The notes: generated from the sequence alone by a model not told the origin. Shown: positions 53,407 to 63,934, counted from the first letter of the stretch. The stretch: 64,000 nucleotides of DNA from Lentzea aerocolonigenes (GCF_000955955.1 NZ_JYJG01000004.1:67374-131373); one strand, 5' to 3'. Numbers and translations: made by a program.

Positions 53407-55332
53407 ATGGGTGCGATCTCAACGGGGTTGCTCGTGCTGATCGCGGGGATCGTCGTCGTGCTGATCCTCGCGACGATCACGCTGAGCAGGTTGTTCAAGA
53501 AGTGCGAGCAGGGCAAGGCGCTGATCGTCTCGAAGATGCGCAAGGTCGACGTGACCTTCACCGGCACCGTCGTACTACCTGTCCTGCACAGATGCGAGAC
53601 GATGGACATCTCGGTGAAGACCATCGAGATCCGCCGGGCCGGCAACGAAGGCCTGATCTGCAAGGACAACATCCGCGCGGACATCCGCATCACGTTCTTC
53701 GTGCGGGTCAACAAGACCGTCGAGGACGTCATCAAGGTCGCGCAGGCGATCGGCACCGAACGCGCGAGCCACGAGGCCACGCTGCAGGAGCTGTTCAACG
53801 CCAAGTTCTCCGAGGCGCTCAAGACGGTCGGCAAGCAGCTCGACTTCGTGGACCTCTACACGCACCGCGACGAGTTCCGCGACCGGATCGTCCAGGTCAT
53901 CGGCACCGACCTCAACGGCTACAGCCTCGAGGACGCGGCCATCGACTACCTGGAGCAGACGCCGCTCAAGCAGCTCGACCCGGCGAACATCCTGGACGCG
54001 CAGGGCATTCGCAAGATCACCGAGCTGACCGCGATCGAGCACGTCAAGACCAACGAGTTCACCCGCAACGAGGAGAAGGAGATCACGCGCCAGAACGTCA
54101 GCGCGCGTGAGGCGATCCTGGAGCTCGAACGTCGTCAGGCGGACGCGGAGATCCGGCAGAAGCGCGAGATCGAGACCGCCCGCGCGCAGCAGGAGGCGGA
54201 GACCCAGAAGGTCCAGGCCGAGGAACGCCTCAAGGCCAACACCGCGTTCATCCGCACCGAGGAACAGCTCGGCATCCAGACCGAGAACAAGGCCCGCGAG
54301 ATCGCCGTCGCCGAGAAGAACCGCGAGCGCGTGATCGCCGTCGAGACCGAGCGCATCGAGAAGGACCGCCTGCTGGAGGTCATCGCCCGCGAACGCGAGA
54401 CGTCCCTGCGGATGATCGAGAAGGACAAGGAGCTCGAGCACGAGCGGCGCGCGATCGCCGACCTGGTGCGCGAGCGGGTCGCGGTCGAGAAGACCGTGGC
54501 CGAGCAGGAGGAGAACATCAAGCGCCTGCGTGCGGTCGAGGAGGCCGAACGCGAGCGCCAGCAGATCGTGATCATGGCGGAGGCCGAGGCGCAGCAGTCG
54601 CTGGTCAAGGACATCAAGGCCGCAGAGGCCGCGGAACAGTCGGCGCAGCACAAGGCCCGCGAAGAGGTCGTGCTCGCCGAGGCCCGCAACCAGGCCGCCG
54701 AACTGGACACCCGTTCCAAGATCCGTCTCGCGGAGGGCACGCAGGCCGAGGCCGCGGCGAAGGGCCTGGCGGACGCGCTGGTCAAGGAACGCGACGCCGC
54801 CGCGTCCGAGGCGCTCGGTCGCGCCGAGGCCGTGGTCGACCGCGAGAAGGCCCTGGCCGATGCCGAGGGCATCAAGGAACGCCTCAAGGGCGAAGCGGAA
54901 GGCTTGTCGCACAAGGCAGAGGCGATGGCCGCGCTCGACACCGCGACCCGCGAGCACGAGGAGTACCGCCTGCGTCTCGAGGCCGAGAAGGAGATCAGGC
55001 TCAAGGGCATCGACGTGCAGCGTCAGGTCGCCGAGGCCCAGGCCATGGTCCTCGCGGCCGGGCTGGAGAAGGCCGACATCGACATCGTCGGTGGCGACAC
55101 CATGTTCTTCGACAAGATCGCGAACGCCATCACCGCGGGCAAGCAGGTCGACAGCTTCGTCGGCAACTCGAACGTGGTGCAGGCACTCGGTTCCAAGTGG
55201 ATGGACGGGACCTCGAACTTCCCGGAGGATCTGACCAAGATCCTCAGCTCGTTCACCACGGGTGACGCGCAGAACATCGCCGCGGCGATCGCGCTGACCC
55301 AGATGGCCAAGAACAACGGCCAGACCGCATGA
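53407..55332 (+). CDS. Flotillin-like (YqiK) membrane-scaffold protein
   Basis: A 641-residue flotillin: N-terminal helix (LLVLIAGIVVVLILATITL), SPFH/PHB domain about 35-200 (KTIEIRRAGNEGLICKDNIR shown in part), then a very long charged coiled coil about 215-530 (RERETSLRMIEKDKELEHER) and a Gly-rich end with NGQTA. Flotillins organise membrane microdomains. It is flanked by YqiJ and the DUF3686 ATPase, overlapping the latter by ATGA. Confidence 0.88.
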   Translation: MGAISTGLLVLIAGIVVVLILATITLSRLFKKCEQGKALIVSKMRKVDVTFTGTVVLPVLHRCETMDISVKTIEIRRAGNEGLICKDNIRADIRITFFVRVNKTVEDVIKVAQAIGTERASHEATLQELFNAKFSEALKTVGKQLDFVDLYTHRDEFRDRIVQVIGTDLNGYSLEDAAIDYLEQTPLKQLDPANILDAQGIRKITELTAIEHVKTNEFTRNEEKEITRQNVSAREAILELERRQADAEIRQKREIETARAQQEAETQKVQAEERLKANTAFIRTEEQLGIQTENKAREIAVAEKNRERVIAVETERIEKDRLLEVIARERETSLRMIEKDKELEHERRAIADLVRERVAVEKTVAEQEENIKRLRAVEEAERERQQIVIMAEAEAQQSLVKDIKAAEAAEQSAQHKAREEVVLAEARNQAAELDTRSKIRLAEGTQAEAAAKGLADALVKERDAAASEALGRAEAVVDREKALADAEGIKERLKGEAEGLSHKAEAMAALDTATREHEEYRLRLEAEKEIRLKGIDVQRQVAEAQAMVLAAGLEKADIDIVGGDTMFFDKIANAITAGKQVDSFVGNSNVVQALGSKWMDGTSNFPEDLTKILSSFTTGDAQNIAAAIALTQMAKNNGQTA

Positions 55333-58300
55333 CCCAGCTCGACGCCGGCACTTACGAGGTGCTGCGGGCGAGGCTGGCCGACCAGGCCGCCGAGCTCGCC
55401 CGCAGCACCGAGGCGCTGAACGCCCAGCGCGTCGAGACGTTCGGCAGCACCGCGCTGGAACTCCTGTCCACCGAACGGATCCGCACCGAGAACAACTGCG
55501 TTCCGCGCGACATCGTGCCGCTCGGCGACCTGATGTTGTTCGGCTACAACGTCTTCATGGGCCTCAAGCCCGAGACGACGGTCGCCGACGTCTTCGCGGT
55601 GCACGGCAGGGACTTCAGCGCGGTCGAGGCACCCTTCCTGCAGGACCCCAAGTTCCGCAACGACTTCGCGGAGCTCTACCGGTACTACCGCGAGACCCGG
55701 CTGCTGCAGTTGCGGATCGTCGAGTCACGGCTGCTCGCGGTGTTCCAGACCGGCGCGCGGATCGAGGACATCCGCGTGCTGCGCTGGGACATCGCGGTCG
55801 ACGGCACGGTCACGTACGTCGACAACCGCGGCGACCGCGACCACGTGTTCCCGCCCTCGCACGACGTCACGTGGGTCGAGACCACGCGTGAGCAGCACGT
55901 TCTCGGCCGGCACCCGCACATCGCCATCGAGAACGAGGTCTTCGTCGAGACGGTCGGCGGCACGCTGACCGTCAAGATCGAGAACAACACCGAGGTCGGC
56001 CAGGGCATCTACGACGAGCCCGTCGACGAGCCGTTGCAGAGCCTCGCGGACGCCGACGTGCACTACGCCCGCGTCGGCCCGTTGATCCTGCTCAGGATCC
56101 GCCCGTACAACGAGACGGTCTGGCGGCACCTGGTCTTCAACACCCGCACCAGGACCGTGGCGAGGCTCGACGGCATCGGCCAAGCGTGCCAACGGCTTCC
56201 CGAGGACCAGGGGATCATCTTCCCCGGCGGCTACTACCTCGTCACCGGCGCGGACAAGACGTTCGACGTCGACACGGACGAGCTGGAGTTCGAGCGGGTC
56301 ATCAGGTCGGCGAACGGCGAGGACGTGCTGTTCGTCTACCACGCCCGCCGCGAGGGCCGCAGCTTGCTGTTGCCCTACAACGTGATCCGCAAAGAGGTCG
56401 CGACGCCGATCACCTGCCACGGCTACTCGCTCTTCGCCGACGGCACGCTGGTGGTCTTCCGCGAGACCAGCACGGAACCGGTTCGCGTGCACCCGATGCA
56501 GGTCTGGCGCACGCCGTTCCTGCAAGACGAGGTGCTGCCGGAGCAGGCAGGTCCGCTCGCCCGCATCGGCAACGCCGAACTGGTCCGCGGCATCTCGGAC
56601 TGCCTGTCCATCACCAGGATGAGCGCCGAGATGACCCCGAGCGCGCCGGTGTTCGAGGGCCTGATCGCGCTGTGCACCAGGGTGATCGACGGCGTGCACT
56701 GGCTCGACGAGCTGGGGCTCAAACAGGACGTCCTGGCCGTCCGGGCCACCGCCGAGCAGGTGCTGGACGAGTTCGAGGCCGTCCGCACGCTCACGGAACA
56801 CGCTGCTCAGCAACTCCACGAGGCCGCCGAGAAGCTCGCCTCGCTCATCCGGCTCGCCAGATCGGCGTCTCCGAAGAGCGCCGACGAGTGGGTGCGGCTG
56901 CTGGCCGATCTCCGGTCCGCTCAAGGCCGTCTGATCACCCTCAAGGATCTCAAGTACGTCGACCTCGAAGAGATCGGCCGCCGCGAAGCCGAACTGGTCG
57001 AGGAACTGGGCGCATCCGCACGACGGGCCGTCGCGTTCCTCAGCGGCGAGGGCGCGTTCGCCCAGTACCACGAGGAGATCGAGCAGATCGCGGCCGCGGA
57101 GCTCAAGACCGCAGCCGAGGCCAAGCCGTTGCGCGAACGCCTGGCGCAGCAGCAGACCGGCCTGGAGGTGCTGACCGAGGTCGTCAGCACGCTCGACGCC
57201 GCCGACACGACCACCCGCACGCAGATCCTGGCGAGCATCGGCGAGGTCCTCGCCGCGGTCAACCGGGCACGGGCCACTGTGGACGGTCGCAGGGCACAAC
57301 TCGCGAACGCCGAGGGCAGGGCCGAGTTCGCGGCGGAGTTCGCGCTGCTCGGCCAGGCCATCACGGGCGCACTGTCGGTCGCGGACAGTCCGCAGCGCTG
57401 CGACGACCAGCTCGGCAGGCTGTTGCTGCAGCTGGAGAACCTGGAGTCGCGGTTCGGCGAGTTCGACGACTTCCTCGCCCAGGTCGGTGCCAAGCGCACG
57501 GACGTCTACGAGGCGTTCTCCGCGCGCAAACAGACGCTGCTCGACGAACGTGCGCGCAAGGCCGACCGGCTCGTGCAGTCGGCCGAACGCGTGCTCGGTA
57601 CGATCCGCCGTCGCGTCGGCAAGCTGACCTCGACCGACGAGATCAACACGTACTTCGCGGGCGACCCGATGGTCGCCAAGGTCCGCAACGTGGCCGAGGA
57701 GCTCAGGAACCTCGGCGATGTGCGGGCAGACGAGCTCGACGCGAGTCTGCGCGATGCCCGGCAAGAGGGAGGCCGGGCACTGCGCGACCGGGCCGATCTG
57801 TACGACGGCGCGTCGATCGTGCTCGGTCGTCACCGTTTCCCGGTGACGACCGAGCCGATGAACCTCACCCTCGTCCCACGCGACGGCAGGCTGTTCTACG
57901 CGGTGACCGGCACGGACTACCGCAGCGAGGTCACCGGTTTCCAGCACACCCGCCAGTTCTGGGACCAGCTGCTCGTCTCGGAAACGGCAGACGTCTACCG
58001 GTCCGAGCACCTGGCCGGCTGCCTGCTCGCCGAGGGGCGCGACGACGTGGTGAACGCCGCCGCGGAACGTTACGACGAGGGCTACGAGAAGGGCGTCCAC
58101 GACCACGACGCCGCGAAGATCCTCGCTGTCCTGCAACGACTCCACGTCGGTGCCGGACTCCTGAGGTATCCGCCGGAAACCCGTGCGAAGGCCCAGATCT
58201 TCTGGTCAGAACAGCCCGAGGACCAACGCGCGGTGTGGGCTCGCAAGGCCGAGTCGCTGGCCCGTGCCCGCACGATCTTCGGTGGCACGCACGGCATCCC

Positions 58301-59735
58301 CGAGCTCACCGAGCAGTTCGGCCTCGACGACCTGGCCGGCGAGTACCTGTTCGAGGAACTCGCCTGCGAGCCACGAGGATTCGTCACCAGCAAGGCCGCC
58401 CGAACGGTGATCGACAGGTTCAAAGCCGTCGTCACCGAGGAACTCCACGACCGCGACCTGATCGAGGCGTGGCTGCACGCGTTCCTCAAAGACGAGGACT
58501 GCCCGGAGCTCCCCGAGGTCGTCGCGGTCCTGCTCACCGACCTGCCGCGCTACGACTCCAGCGCCGCGCTGACCGAGTCGGTGACGGGCCTGCTCGGCAC
58601 GCACCCGCGCGTCAGCAACCAGTCCATGGAACTCCGCCTGGACGAAACCCTGACGAGGCTGCGCAAGTTCCAACTGGAGCAGGTCCCAGCCTTCCGCGCC
58701 TACCAACGCCAACGCGACGAGCTGCTCGCCGAGGAACGCCGGCGCCTGAGGCTCGACGACTACCGCCCCGCGGTGCTGAACACGTTCGTGCGCAACAGGT
58801 TGCTGAACGAGGTCTACCTGCCGCTGATCGGCGACAACCTCGCCAAGCAGCTGAACGACGGCACGGGCCTGCTGATGCTGATCTCCCCGCCCGGCTACGG
58901 CAAGACGACGCTGATGGAGTACGTCGCGAACCGCCTCGGCATGGTGTTCGTCAAGGTCAACGGCCCGGCCCTGGGCAGCGGCGTCACCTCACTCGACCCG
59001 GAGGACGCACCGAATGCCACCGCACGCCAGGAGGTCGAGCGCATCAACTTCGCGTTCGCCCTGGGCAGCAACGTTCTGCTGCACCTCGACGACATCCAGC
59101 ACACATCGCCTGAGCTGCTGCAGAAGTTCATCTCGCTGTGCGACGCACAACGACGCGTTGACGGCGTGTGGGACGGCGAGGCACGGACGTTCGACCTGCG
59201 GGGCAAGCGCTTCGCCGTGTCGATGGCCGGCAACCCGTACACCGAGACGGGCCGCGCGTTCCGCGTCCCGGACATGCTCGCGAACCGCGCGGACGTGTGG
59301 AACCTCGGCGACGTGCTGTCCGGTCGCGACGCCCTCTTTGCGTTGAGCTACCTGGAGAACGCGTCGGCCTCCAACCCGACGCTCAACGGTGTCGACGTGG
59401 AACCGCTGGTGCGCCTGACAAATGGCGAAAGCGCTAGCCACGACCACGAAACCGTCGAGCTGGAACGGATGCTGTCCGTGGTCCGCAAGCTGCAACGGAT
59501 CCAGGAAGTGGTTCTCAAGGTCAACCAGGAGTACATCGCGTCGGCCGCCAGCGGTGGCGATTTCCTCCTTCAAGGCAGCTATCGCAACATGAACCGCATG
59601 GCCGCGCGGATCGTTCCCGCCATGAACGACGCCGAGGTCGAGGCGTTGATCGACGACCACTACCTCGGCGAGGCCCAGCTGCTCGGCACCAGGGCGGAGG
59701 CGAACCTCACGAGGCTGCGGGAGCTGAAGGCCTAG
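55329..59735 (+). CDS. 1468-aa DUF3686/AAA ATPase (annotated DNA-repair ATPase family)
   Basis: Starts with TQLDAGTYEVLRARLADQA. Residues about 50-480 are the DUF3686-type domain, about 480-790 coiled coils, and the C-terminal 300 hold an AAA+ domain: Walker A PPGYGKTT (about 1187-1194), Walker B LLHLDDIQH (about 1250), sensor NPYTETG. It resembles MoxR-like ATPases. In databases this family is called DNA-repair ATPase, without proof. Coupled to the flotillin, it may work at membrane sites. Confidence 0.82.
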   Translation: MTQLDAGTYEVLRARLADQAAELARSTEALNAQRVETFGSTALELLSTERIRTENNCVPRDIVPLGDLMLFGYNVFMGLKPETTVADVFAVHGRDFSAVEAPFLQDPKFRNDFAELYRYYRETRLLQLRIVESRLLAVFQTGARIEDIRVLRWDIAVDGTVTYVDNRGDRDHVFPPSHDVTWVETTREQHVLGRHPHIAIENEVFVETVGGTLTVKIENNTEVGQGIYDEPVDEPLQSLADADVHYARVGPLILLRIRPYNETVWRHLVFNTRTRTVARLDGIGQACQRLPEDQGIIFPGGYYLVTGADKTFDVDTDELEFERVIRSANGEDVLFVYHARREGRSLLLPYNVIRKEVATPITCHGYSLFADGTLVVFRETSTEPVRVHPMQVWRTPFLQDEVLPEQAGPLARIGNAELVRGISDCLSITRMSAEMTPSAPVFEGLIALCTRVIDGVHWLDELGLKQDVLAVRATAEQVLDEFEAVRTLTEHAAQQLHEAAEKLASLIRLARSASPKSADEWVRLLADLRSAQGRLITLKDLKYVDLEEIGRREAELVEELGASARRAVAFLSGEGAFAQYHEEIEQIAAAELKTAAEAKPLRERLAQQQTGLEVLTEVVSTLDAADTTTRTQILASIGEVLAAVNRARATVDGRRAQLANAEGRAEFAAEFALLGQAITGALSVADSPQRCDDQLGRLLLQLENLESRFGEFDDFLAQVGAKRTDVYEAFSARKQTLLDERARKADRLVQSAERVLGTIRRRVGKLTSTDEINTYFAGDPMVAKVRNVAEELRNLGDVRADELDASLRDARQEGGRALRDRADLYDGASIVLGRHRFPVTTEPMNLTLVPRDGRLFYAVTGTDYRSEVTGFQHTRQFWDQLLVSETADVYRSEHLAGCLLAEGRDDVVNAAAERYDEGYEKGVHDHDAAKILAVLQRLHVGAGLLRYPPETRAKAQIFWSEQPEDQRAVWARKAESLARARTIFGGTHGIPELTEQFGLDDLAGEYLFEELACEPRGFVTSKAARTVIDRFKAVVTEELHDRDLIEAWLHAFLKDEDCPELPEVVAVLLTDLPRYDSSAALTESVTGLLGTHPRVSNQSMELRLDETLTRLRKFQLEQVPAFRAYQRQRDELLAEERRRLRLDDYRPAVLNTFVRNRLLNEVYLPLIGDNLAKQLNDGTGLLMLISPPGYGKTTLMEYVANRLGMVFVKVNGPALGSGVTSLDPEDAPNATARQEVERINFAFALGSNVLLHLDDIQHTSPELLQKFISLCDAQRRVDGVWDGEARTFDLRGKRFAVSMAGNPYTETGRAFRVPDMLANRADVWNLGDVLSGRDALFALSYLENASASNPTLNGVDVEPLVRLTNGESASHDHETVELERMLSVVRKLQRIQEVVLKVNQEYIASAASGGDFLLQGSYRNMNRMAARIVPAMNDAEVEALIDDHYLGEAQLLGTRAEANLTRLRELKA

Positions 59736-60214
59736 TCGCAGTCGAGGCCGAAGTCGTCGAGCTTGCGGCCGTCAGGACCGCGCAGGTCGATCGGCTGGAG
59801 GTGGTGCTCGTCCAGGAAGTCGCAGAGCTCGTCGGTGTCGAACGGCCAGTCCAGGCACCGCTCGAAGTCGGCGTCCCCGAAGTACTTCGAGTCGCACCGA
59901 AGCAGGTCGTAGATCGTCGGAGGACGGGGCTTCGACGGCGGCGCGGACGAGGCCGGAGCCGGTTTCGGCCGGGGCAACGGCTTTGCGGGCGGCGGTGGAG
60001 GTGGTGGCGGAGGAGGAGGCATCAACACCGGACCGACCGCGGAGACGGTGGTCGTGGCGGTCGCGGTGATGAACGGTGGGGGTGGTGGCGGCGGAGCCAC
60101 CAGACGGATGTCCACGGGTCTCTCCGGGGGCGCGGCGAACAACGCTGCGAACAGGGCAGCGCCCATCACCGCCACCGCGGCTGCGAAATAGCCGCGGCGT
60201 CTGACACCAGTCAT
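59732..60214 (-). CDS. Pro-rich exported protein
   Basis: 160 residues: signal-like N-terminus (AAAVAVMGAALFAALFAA), then two runs of Pro (eight and eleven in a row), a Lys/Pro linker, and a Cys-containing C-terminal domain (DADFERCLDWPFDTDELCDF). It overlaps the ATPase stop by 4 bases (convergent). Unknown function; wall-spanning linker likely. Confidence 0.65.
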   Translation of the reverse strand: MTGVRRRGYFAAAVAVMGAALFAALFAAPPERPVDIRLVAPPPPPPPFITATATTTVSAVGPVLMPPPPPPPPPPPAKPLPRPKPAPASSAPPSKPRPPTIYDLLRCDSKYFGDADFERCLDWPFDTDELCDFLDEHHLQPIDLRGPDGRKLDDFGLDCD

Positions 60215-60300
60215 CGCTAACGCTCCCCAGGTTCCGCCTGCCCGGTAGCCGCCGTGCCCGTGGAATCGTTTCGCCCGCTAACGGTGTTACGGGCAAAATC

Positions 60301-60720
60301 TCAACCTGTCTTGTCAGGCCCCGCACCGGTCAATGAAATGCGCAGGATCACCCGCTGCTCGCGTTCCATGGCCGCCCGGTAGTCGTTCCAGTCGGAGTGC
60401 TCGCCGGAGATCGTCCGGTAGTACTTGACCAGCAGGTCCATCGCTTCTGGCAACGGCACGACGGTCGCGGTGCCGTTGATCTGGATCCACCGCCCGAAGA
60501 AGCTGTCCGGCAGTACGCACAGCGAAACCTCCGGCGAGCGTTGGACCTGCTTGGTCTTGTAGGCCGTCGCTCGCGTCGAGACGAGCACATCACCGTTGTC
60601 GTCCAACGCGACGAGCACCGGCGACATGGCCGGCGTGCCGTCCGACTTCAGCGCGCAGAACACCGCGCGGTGCTGGCTGCGAAGCACTTCCCGTGCCTGG
60701 TCCAGGTCCATGGTCTTCAT
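60301..60720 (-). CDS. PPOX-class split-barrel F420/FMN-dependent protein
   Basis: 139 residues, split beta-barrel of the pyridoxamine oxidase-like F420 family: VFCALKSDGTPAMSPVLVAL, LVSTRATAYKTKQVQRSP. ATG at 60720; 60711 also in frame. Divergent from the MpaB-like gene with a 19-base gap. Confidence 0.8.
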   Translation of the reverse strand: MKTMDLDQAREVLRSQHRAVFCALKSDGTPAMSPVLVALDDNGDVLVSTRATAYKTKQVQRSPEVSLCVLPDSFFGRWIQINGTATVVPLPEAMDLLVKYYRTISGEHSDWNDYRAAMEREQRVILRISLTGAGPDKTG

Positions 60721-60739
60721 CTTGGCGAGGCGGGACGAT

Positions 60740-61567
60740 GTGCGCATGCTCGAGCCGAACGACCCGAACTCCGTGAGCTGGCAGATGTACGCAGACCCGA
60801 CGATGTGGGTCGCCGGCATCTCCAGCCTCTACCTGCAGTCCCTGCACCCGAAAGCGGTCGCGGGCGTCGTGCAGAACTCGAACTTCAAGACCGACCCGTT
60901 CGGGCGGCTGCGGCGCACGGCGGACTTCGTGGGCCTCGGCGTCTACGGCACGGACGAGGCCATCGAGGCCGCCGCGGCACGGGTGAGAGCCACCCACCGC
61001 GGCCTGCGCGGGGTGATCGACGGCAGGACCTTCCGGGTCGATGAGCCGGAGCTGCTGCTGTGGGTGCATTGCTCGGAGGTCTACAGCTTCGAGACGGTTC
61101 TCAACCGCGCCGGTTATGGGTTAACAGACCGGCAGAAGGACCGGTACTACGCAGAGCAACGCTTCGCGGCGACTCTCGTGGGTCTGCACGCGGACGAAGT
61201 TCCGGGGTCGAAGCGCGAGATGGAGGAGTACTTCGAGGCCACCAGGCCGATCTTGAAGAAGACCCCCGACTCCGAGTTGATCTACGACTTCCTGCACGGA
61301 CCGGCGACGCAGGGTGTTCTGCGCCACGGCATGCCCGTCTACAAGGTGCTGGTCGGGCACCTGGCGTACTCGGTGCTGCCCGAATGGGCAACGGAACTGC
61401 ACGGTCACGCTCCGTACCGGCACGCGACCCTTTGGCTGCGGATGCTGCGCCGAACGGCTCTGCTCGTCCCGCCTGGACTGCGCCGCTTGGTCCCGCCCGG
61501 CCACATCCGCAGGGCCATCGCCCGCGACGGCCGCGGTGTGACACCCAGTAAGGCTCGGCTGCCGTAG
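60740..61567 (+). CDS. MpaB-like oxygenase (DUF2236)
   Basis: 275 residues; ER/MpaB/DUF2236 family: SLHPKAVAGVVQNS, and a HCSEVYSFE segment and GVLRHGMPVYKVLVGH, with conserved His/Glu that may bind heme in the latex-clearing and MpaB groups. GTG at 60740 or ATG at 60746. Probably a heme-using oxygenase; substrate unknown. Confidence 0.78.
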   Translation: MRMLEPNDPNSVSWQMYADPTMWVAGISSLYLQSLHPKAVAGVVQNSNFKTDPFGRLRRTADFVGLGVYGTDEAIEAAAARVRATHRGLRGVIDGRTFRVDEPELLLWVHCSEVYSFETVLNRAGYGLTDRQKDRYYAEQRFAATLVGLHADEVPGSKREMEEYFEATRPILKKTPDSELIYDFLHGPATQGVLRHGMPVYKVLVGHLAYSVLPEWATELHGHAPYRHATLWLRMLRRTALLVPPGLRRLVPPGHIRRAIARDGRGVTPSKARLP

Positions 61568-61649
61568 TTGTCACACATCACAGTTGATCATCGCCGCAGG
61601 TCCGTAGCATTGCGCACGAAATCTCGAACTCCCATTCGGAAGGCCTGTC

Positions 61650-62468
61650 GTGATCCGTCGTGCTGCGCTCATCACTGCCGTAGCGGTGCTCGCCACCGCC
61701 TGTGGGAGCGGTGACACGAGCACAGTCATCGGACGTGCCGACACCGGCAAGCTCACCATCGGCATCCGCTACGACCAGCCCGGCTTGAGTCAGAAGCGCC
61801 TCGACGGCCGGTATGTCGGCTTCGACGTCGACGTGGCCCGGTACGTGGCGAACGAGCTCGGCGTGAAGGACACCGGCATCACGTTCAAGGAGGCCCGCGG
61901 CGCGGCCCGCGAGTCGATGCTGCAGACCGGCGAGGCCGACCTGATCATCGCCTCGTACTCGATCACCGACGCACGCAAGGAGAAGGTGGGCTTCGCGGGC
62001 CCGTACTTCGAGACCGGCCAGGGCATGCTGGTCCGCTTCACCGAGCAGGCCATCCAGGGCCCGGAGACCCTGAACGGCCGCAAGCTGTGCTCGGTCAAGG
62101 GATCCACGTCCGCGCAGAAGGTGAAGAGCGACTACGCCAAGGACGCGCAGCTCATCGAGTACGGCCAGTACTCGGACTGCGTGATCGCGCTGATGGCCGG
62201 CAACGTCGACGCCGTCACGACCGACGAGGTCATCCTCGCCGGGTTCGCCGCCGAGAACCCCGAGCTGCTCAAGCTCGTCGGGAAACCGTTCTCCAAGGAG
62301 CGCTACGGCATCGGCGTTCCCAAGGGGGACAGCAAGTCCCGTGACGCCGTCAACGAGGCCATCGAGAAGATGATCTCAAGCGGTGAGTGGAAGCGGGCCC
62401 TCGAACGCAACGTCGGTCCGTCGGGTTACGAGATCCCGCAGCCACCCGCCATCACCGAGAAGTCCTAA
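61650..62468 (+). CDS. gluB: Glutamate-type ABC transporter binding lipoprotein
   Basis: 272 residues: signal with lipobox (ATACGSG), then an SBP type-3 fold: YVGFDVDVARYVANELGV, CSVKGSTSAQK, GIGVPKGDSKSRDAVNEAI. It probably captures glutamate or another polar amino acid. GTG start, AAGGCC upstream. No permease or ATPase genes follow, so it is an orphan binding protein here. It overlaps the convergent transpeptidase by 4 bases. Confidence 0.85.
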   Translation: MIRRAALITAVAVLATACGSGDTSTVIGRADTGKLTIGIRYDQPGLSQKRLDGRYVGFDVDVARYVANELGVKDTGITFKEARGAARESMLQTGEADLIIASYSITDARKEKVGFAGPYFETGQGMLVRFTEQAIQGPETLNGRKLCSVKGSTSAQKVKSDYAKDAQLIEYGQYSDCVIALMAGNVDAVTTDEVILAGFAAENPELLKLVGKPFSKERYGIGVPKGDSKSRDAVNEAIEKMISSGEWKRALERNVGPSGYEIPQPPAITEKS

Positions 62469-63610
62469 GGAGTGGCAGCGGACTTCGACGTCCAGGTCGC
62501 CCAGTCGAACGCCCAGTCGTAGTAGTCGCCATCCGCTGCCTGCAACGGCACCGAAGATCCGGTGACCTCGACCGGGTCACCGATCATCGTGAGGTCGAAG
62601 AAGGCCTTCGCGTTGGCACCGGACAGGTTCGCGCACCCGTGCGAGACGTTCTCCCTGCCCTGCGACGAGATCGTGCCGTTGTTCTCGTGCACGAACTCGC
62701 CGTTCTGGGAGATCAGCACGGCCCAGGTGACCGGGACGTCCTTGTAGCCGAACACGGTGCTGGACATCTTCCGCGACGATTCCTTCTGCTGCACCACGTG
62801 AATTCCGTTGTGGGTGACGCGCCGGACGTCGCTCTCCGCGCCGTAGGACGCCGGGAAGTCGTGCAGCAGCACGCCATCGCGGTAGATCTCGAACCGGTGC
62901 GTCTGCGTGTTCGCCTTGGCCACGAGTGCGCGGTCCGTGATCTTGAACTGCACGTGCACGTCGTCGGCACCGTACGCGCCGCCCCCGAACGGCACGCCGT
63001 ACACGTTGACGTCAACGGAAACCTCGGTGTTCAGCTTCCAGTACTCGCGCGGCCGCCAGTGCGCCTCGGTGTCGGACAGCCACGCCCACGCGCCCTCGGT
63101 CGGCACGGAGGTCTTGACCGTCATGGCCTTCTGCACCGCGGCCTTGTCCTGCACCGGCGAGCTGAACGTGACCTTGAGCGGCATGGCGATGCCGTACGTC
63201 TCGTGGTCGCCGACGTTCATCGACGCGTTGATGATCCGCTGCGGCTTGATCGTGCGGAACGAGCCGGTGACGGGCACGTCCTTGCCGTCCTCGCCCTTCG
63301 CGCTGCCCGACCACGTGTAGACCTTGTCGTAACCCAGGTCCTCGGTGGCGACCCACTTGCCGGCGGCCAGCTCCCCCTGGACCACCCTCCCGTCCGCACC
63401 GGTGAGCGCGACCGAGGTGAGCGAACCCCCAGTCACCCCAACCTGAAACGGACCTGCCGGGCTCACCCCTTCGCCCTCAGCCGGCGTCACGGTGAGTGCG
63501 GCCTTCGCCTTGTTCTCCTCGACCTGCGCGGTGGGCGCAGACGGTGCGTCAGGTGCCGCACTGCAAGCGGTCAATCCCAGTAGTAGAGCCAAAATCAGTG
63601 GCCGCAACAC
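62465..63610 (-). CDS. L,D-transpeptidase lipoprotein (Ldt-type)
   Basis: 381 residues: GTG at 63610 with GGGGGGA 5 bases upstream, lipobox LLLGLTACS, two Ig-like domains and the catalytic YkuD domain with SHGCANLS (Cys near residue 335). This is the domain plan of LdtMt2/LdtMt1, which makes 3-3 peptidoglycan cross-links. In-frame starts further upstream (63634, 63730) are less likely. Confidence 0.9.
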   Translation of the reverse strand: MLRPLILALLLGLTACSAAPDAPSAPTAQVEENKAKAALTVTPAEGEGVSPAGPFQVGVTGGSLTSVALTGADGRVVQGELAAGKWVATEDLGYDKVYTWSGSAKGEDGKDVPVTGSFRTIKPQRIINASMNVGDHETYGIAMPLKVTFSSPVQDKAAVQKAMTVKTSVPTEGAWAWLSDTEAHWRPREYWKLNTEVSVDVNVYGVPFGGGAYGADDVHVQFKITDRALVAKANTQTHRFEIYRDGVLLHDFPASYGAESDVRRVTHNGIHVVQQKESSRKMSSTVFGYKDVPVTWAVLISQNGEFVHENNGTISSQGRENVSHGCANLSGANAKAFFDLTMIGDPVEVTGSSVPLQAADGDYYDWAFDWATWTSKSAATP

Positions 63611-63934
63611 GCGTTCCCCCCAAGATCCCCTCATCCAACGATCAGAAGACGCACGGGGCGCGAACACGTTGCTCGTGAAATCGCGATCACCCACCCGGAC
63701 CAGCGGGTTTCCTCCTATTGAGGCAGCCAACTGGCCAGTAATGACCTGTAGTGCTATGACGCATCACACGTTAGGCTGACCCGCGCAGGCCGTGGTTTCT
63801 GTGTTCGTGCTTCACACGCTCGCGGAACGACACGCGGGCGTGATGCGCGCTCTCACGAGCTCACTGACCGCCCCCGGGACGGCCGGGGTTGCACGGTGCA
63901 GCCCCAAGCTTTCCTGCGATGGAGGCAGGTACAT

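Noticed and set aside
55725..58145. 806-residue minus-strand ORF opposite the large ATPase
   Set aside because: Antisense shadow; the plus-strand frame has clear AAA+ motifs and coupling to the flotillin.
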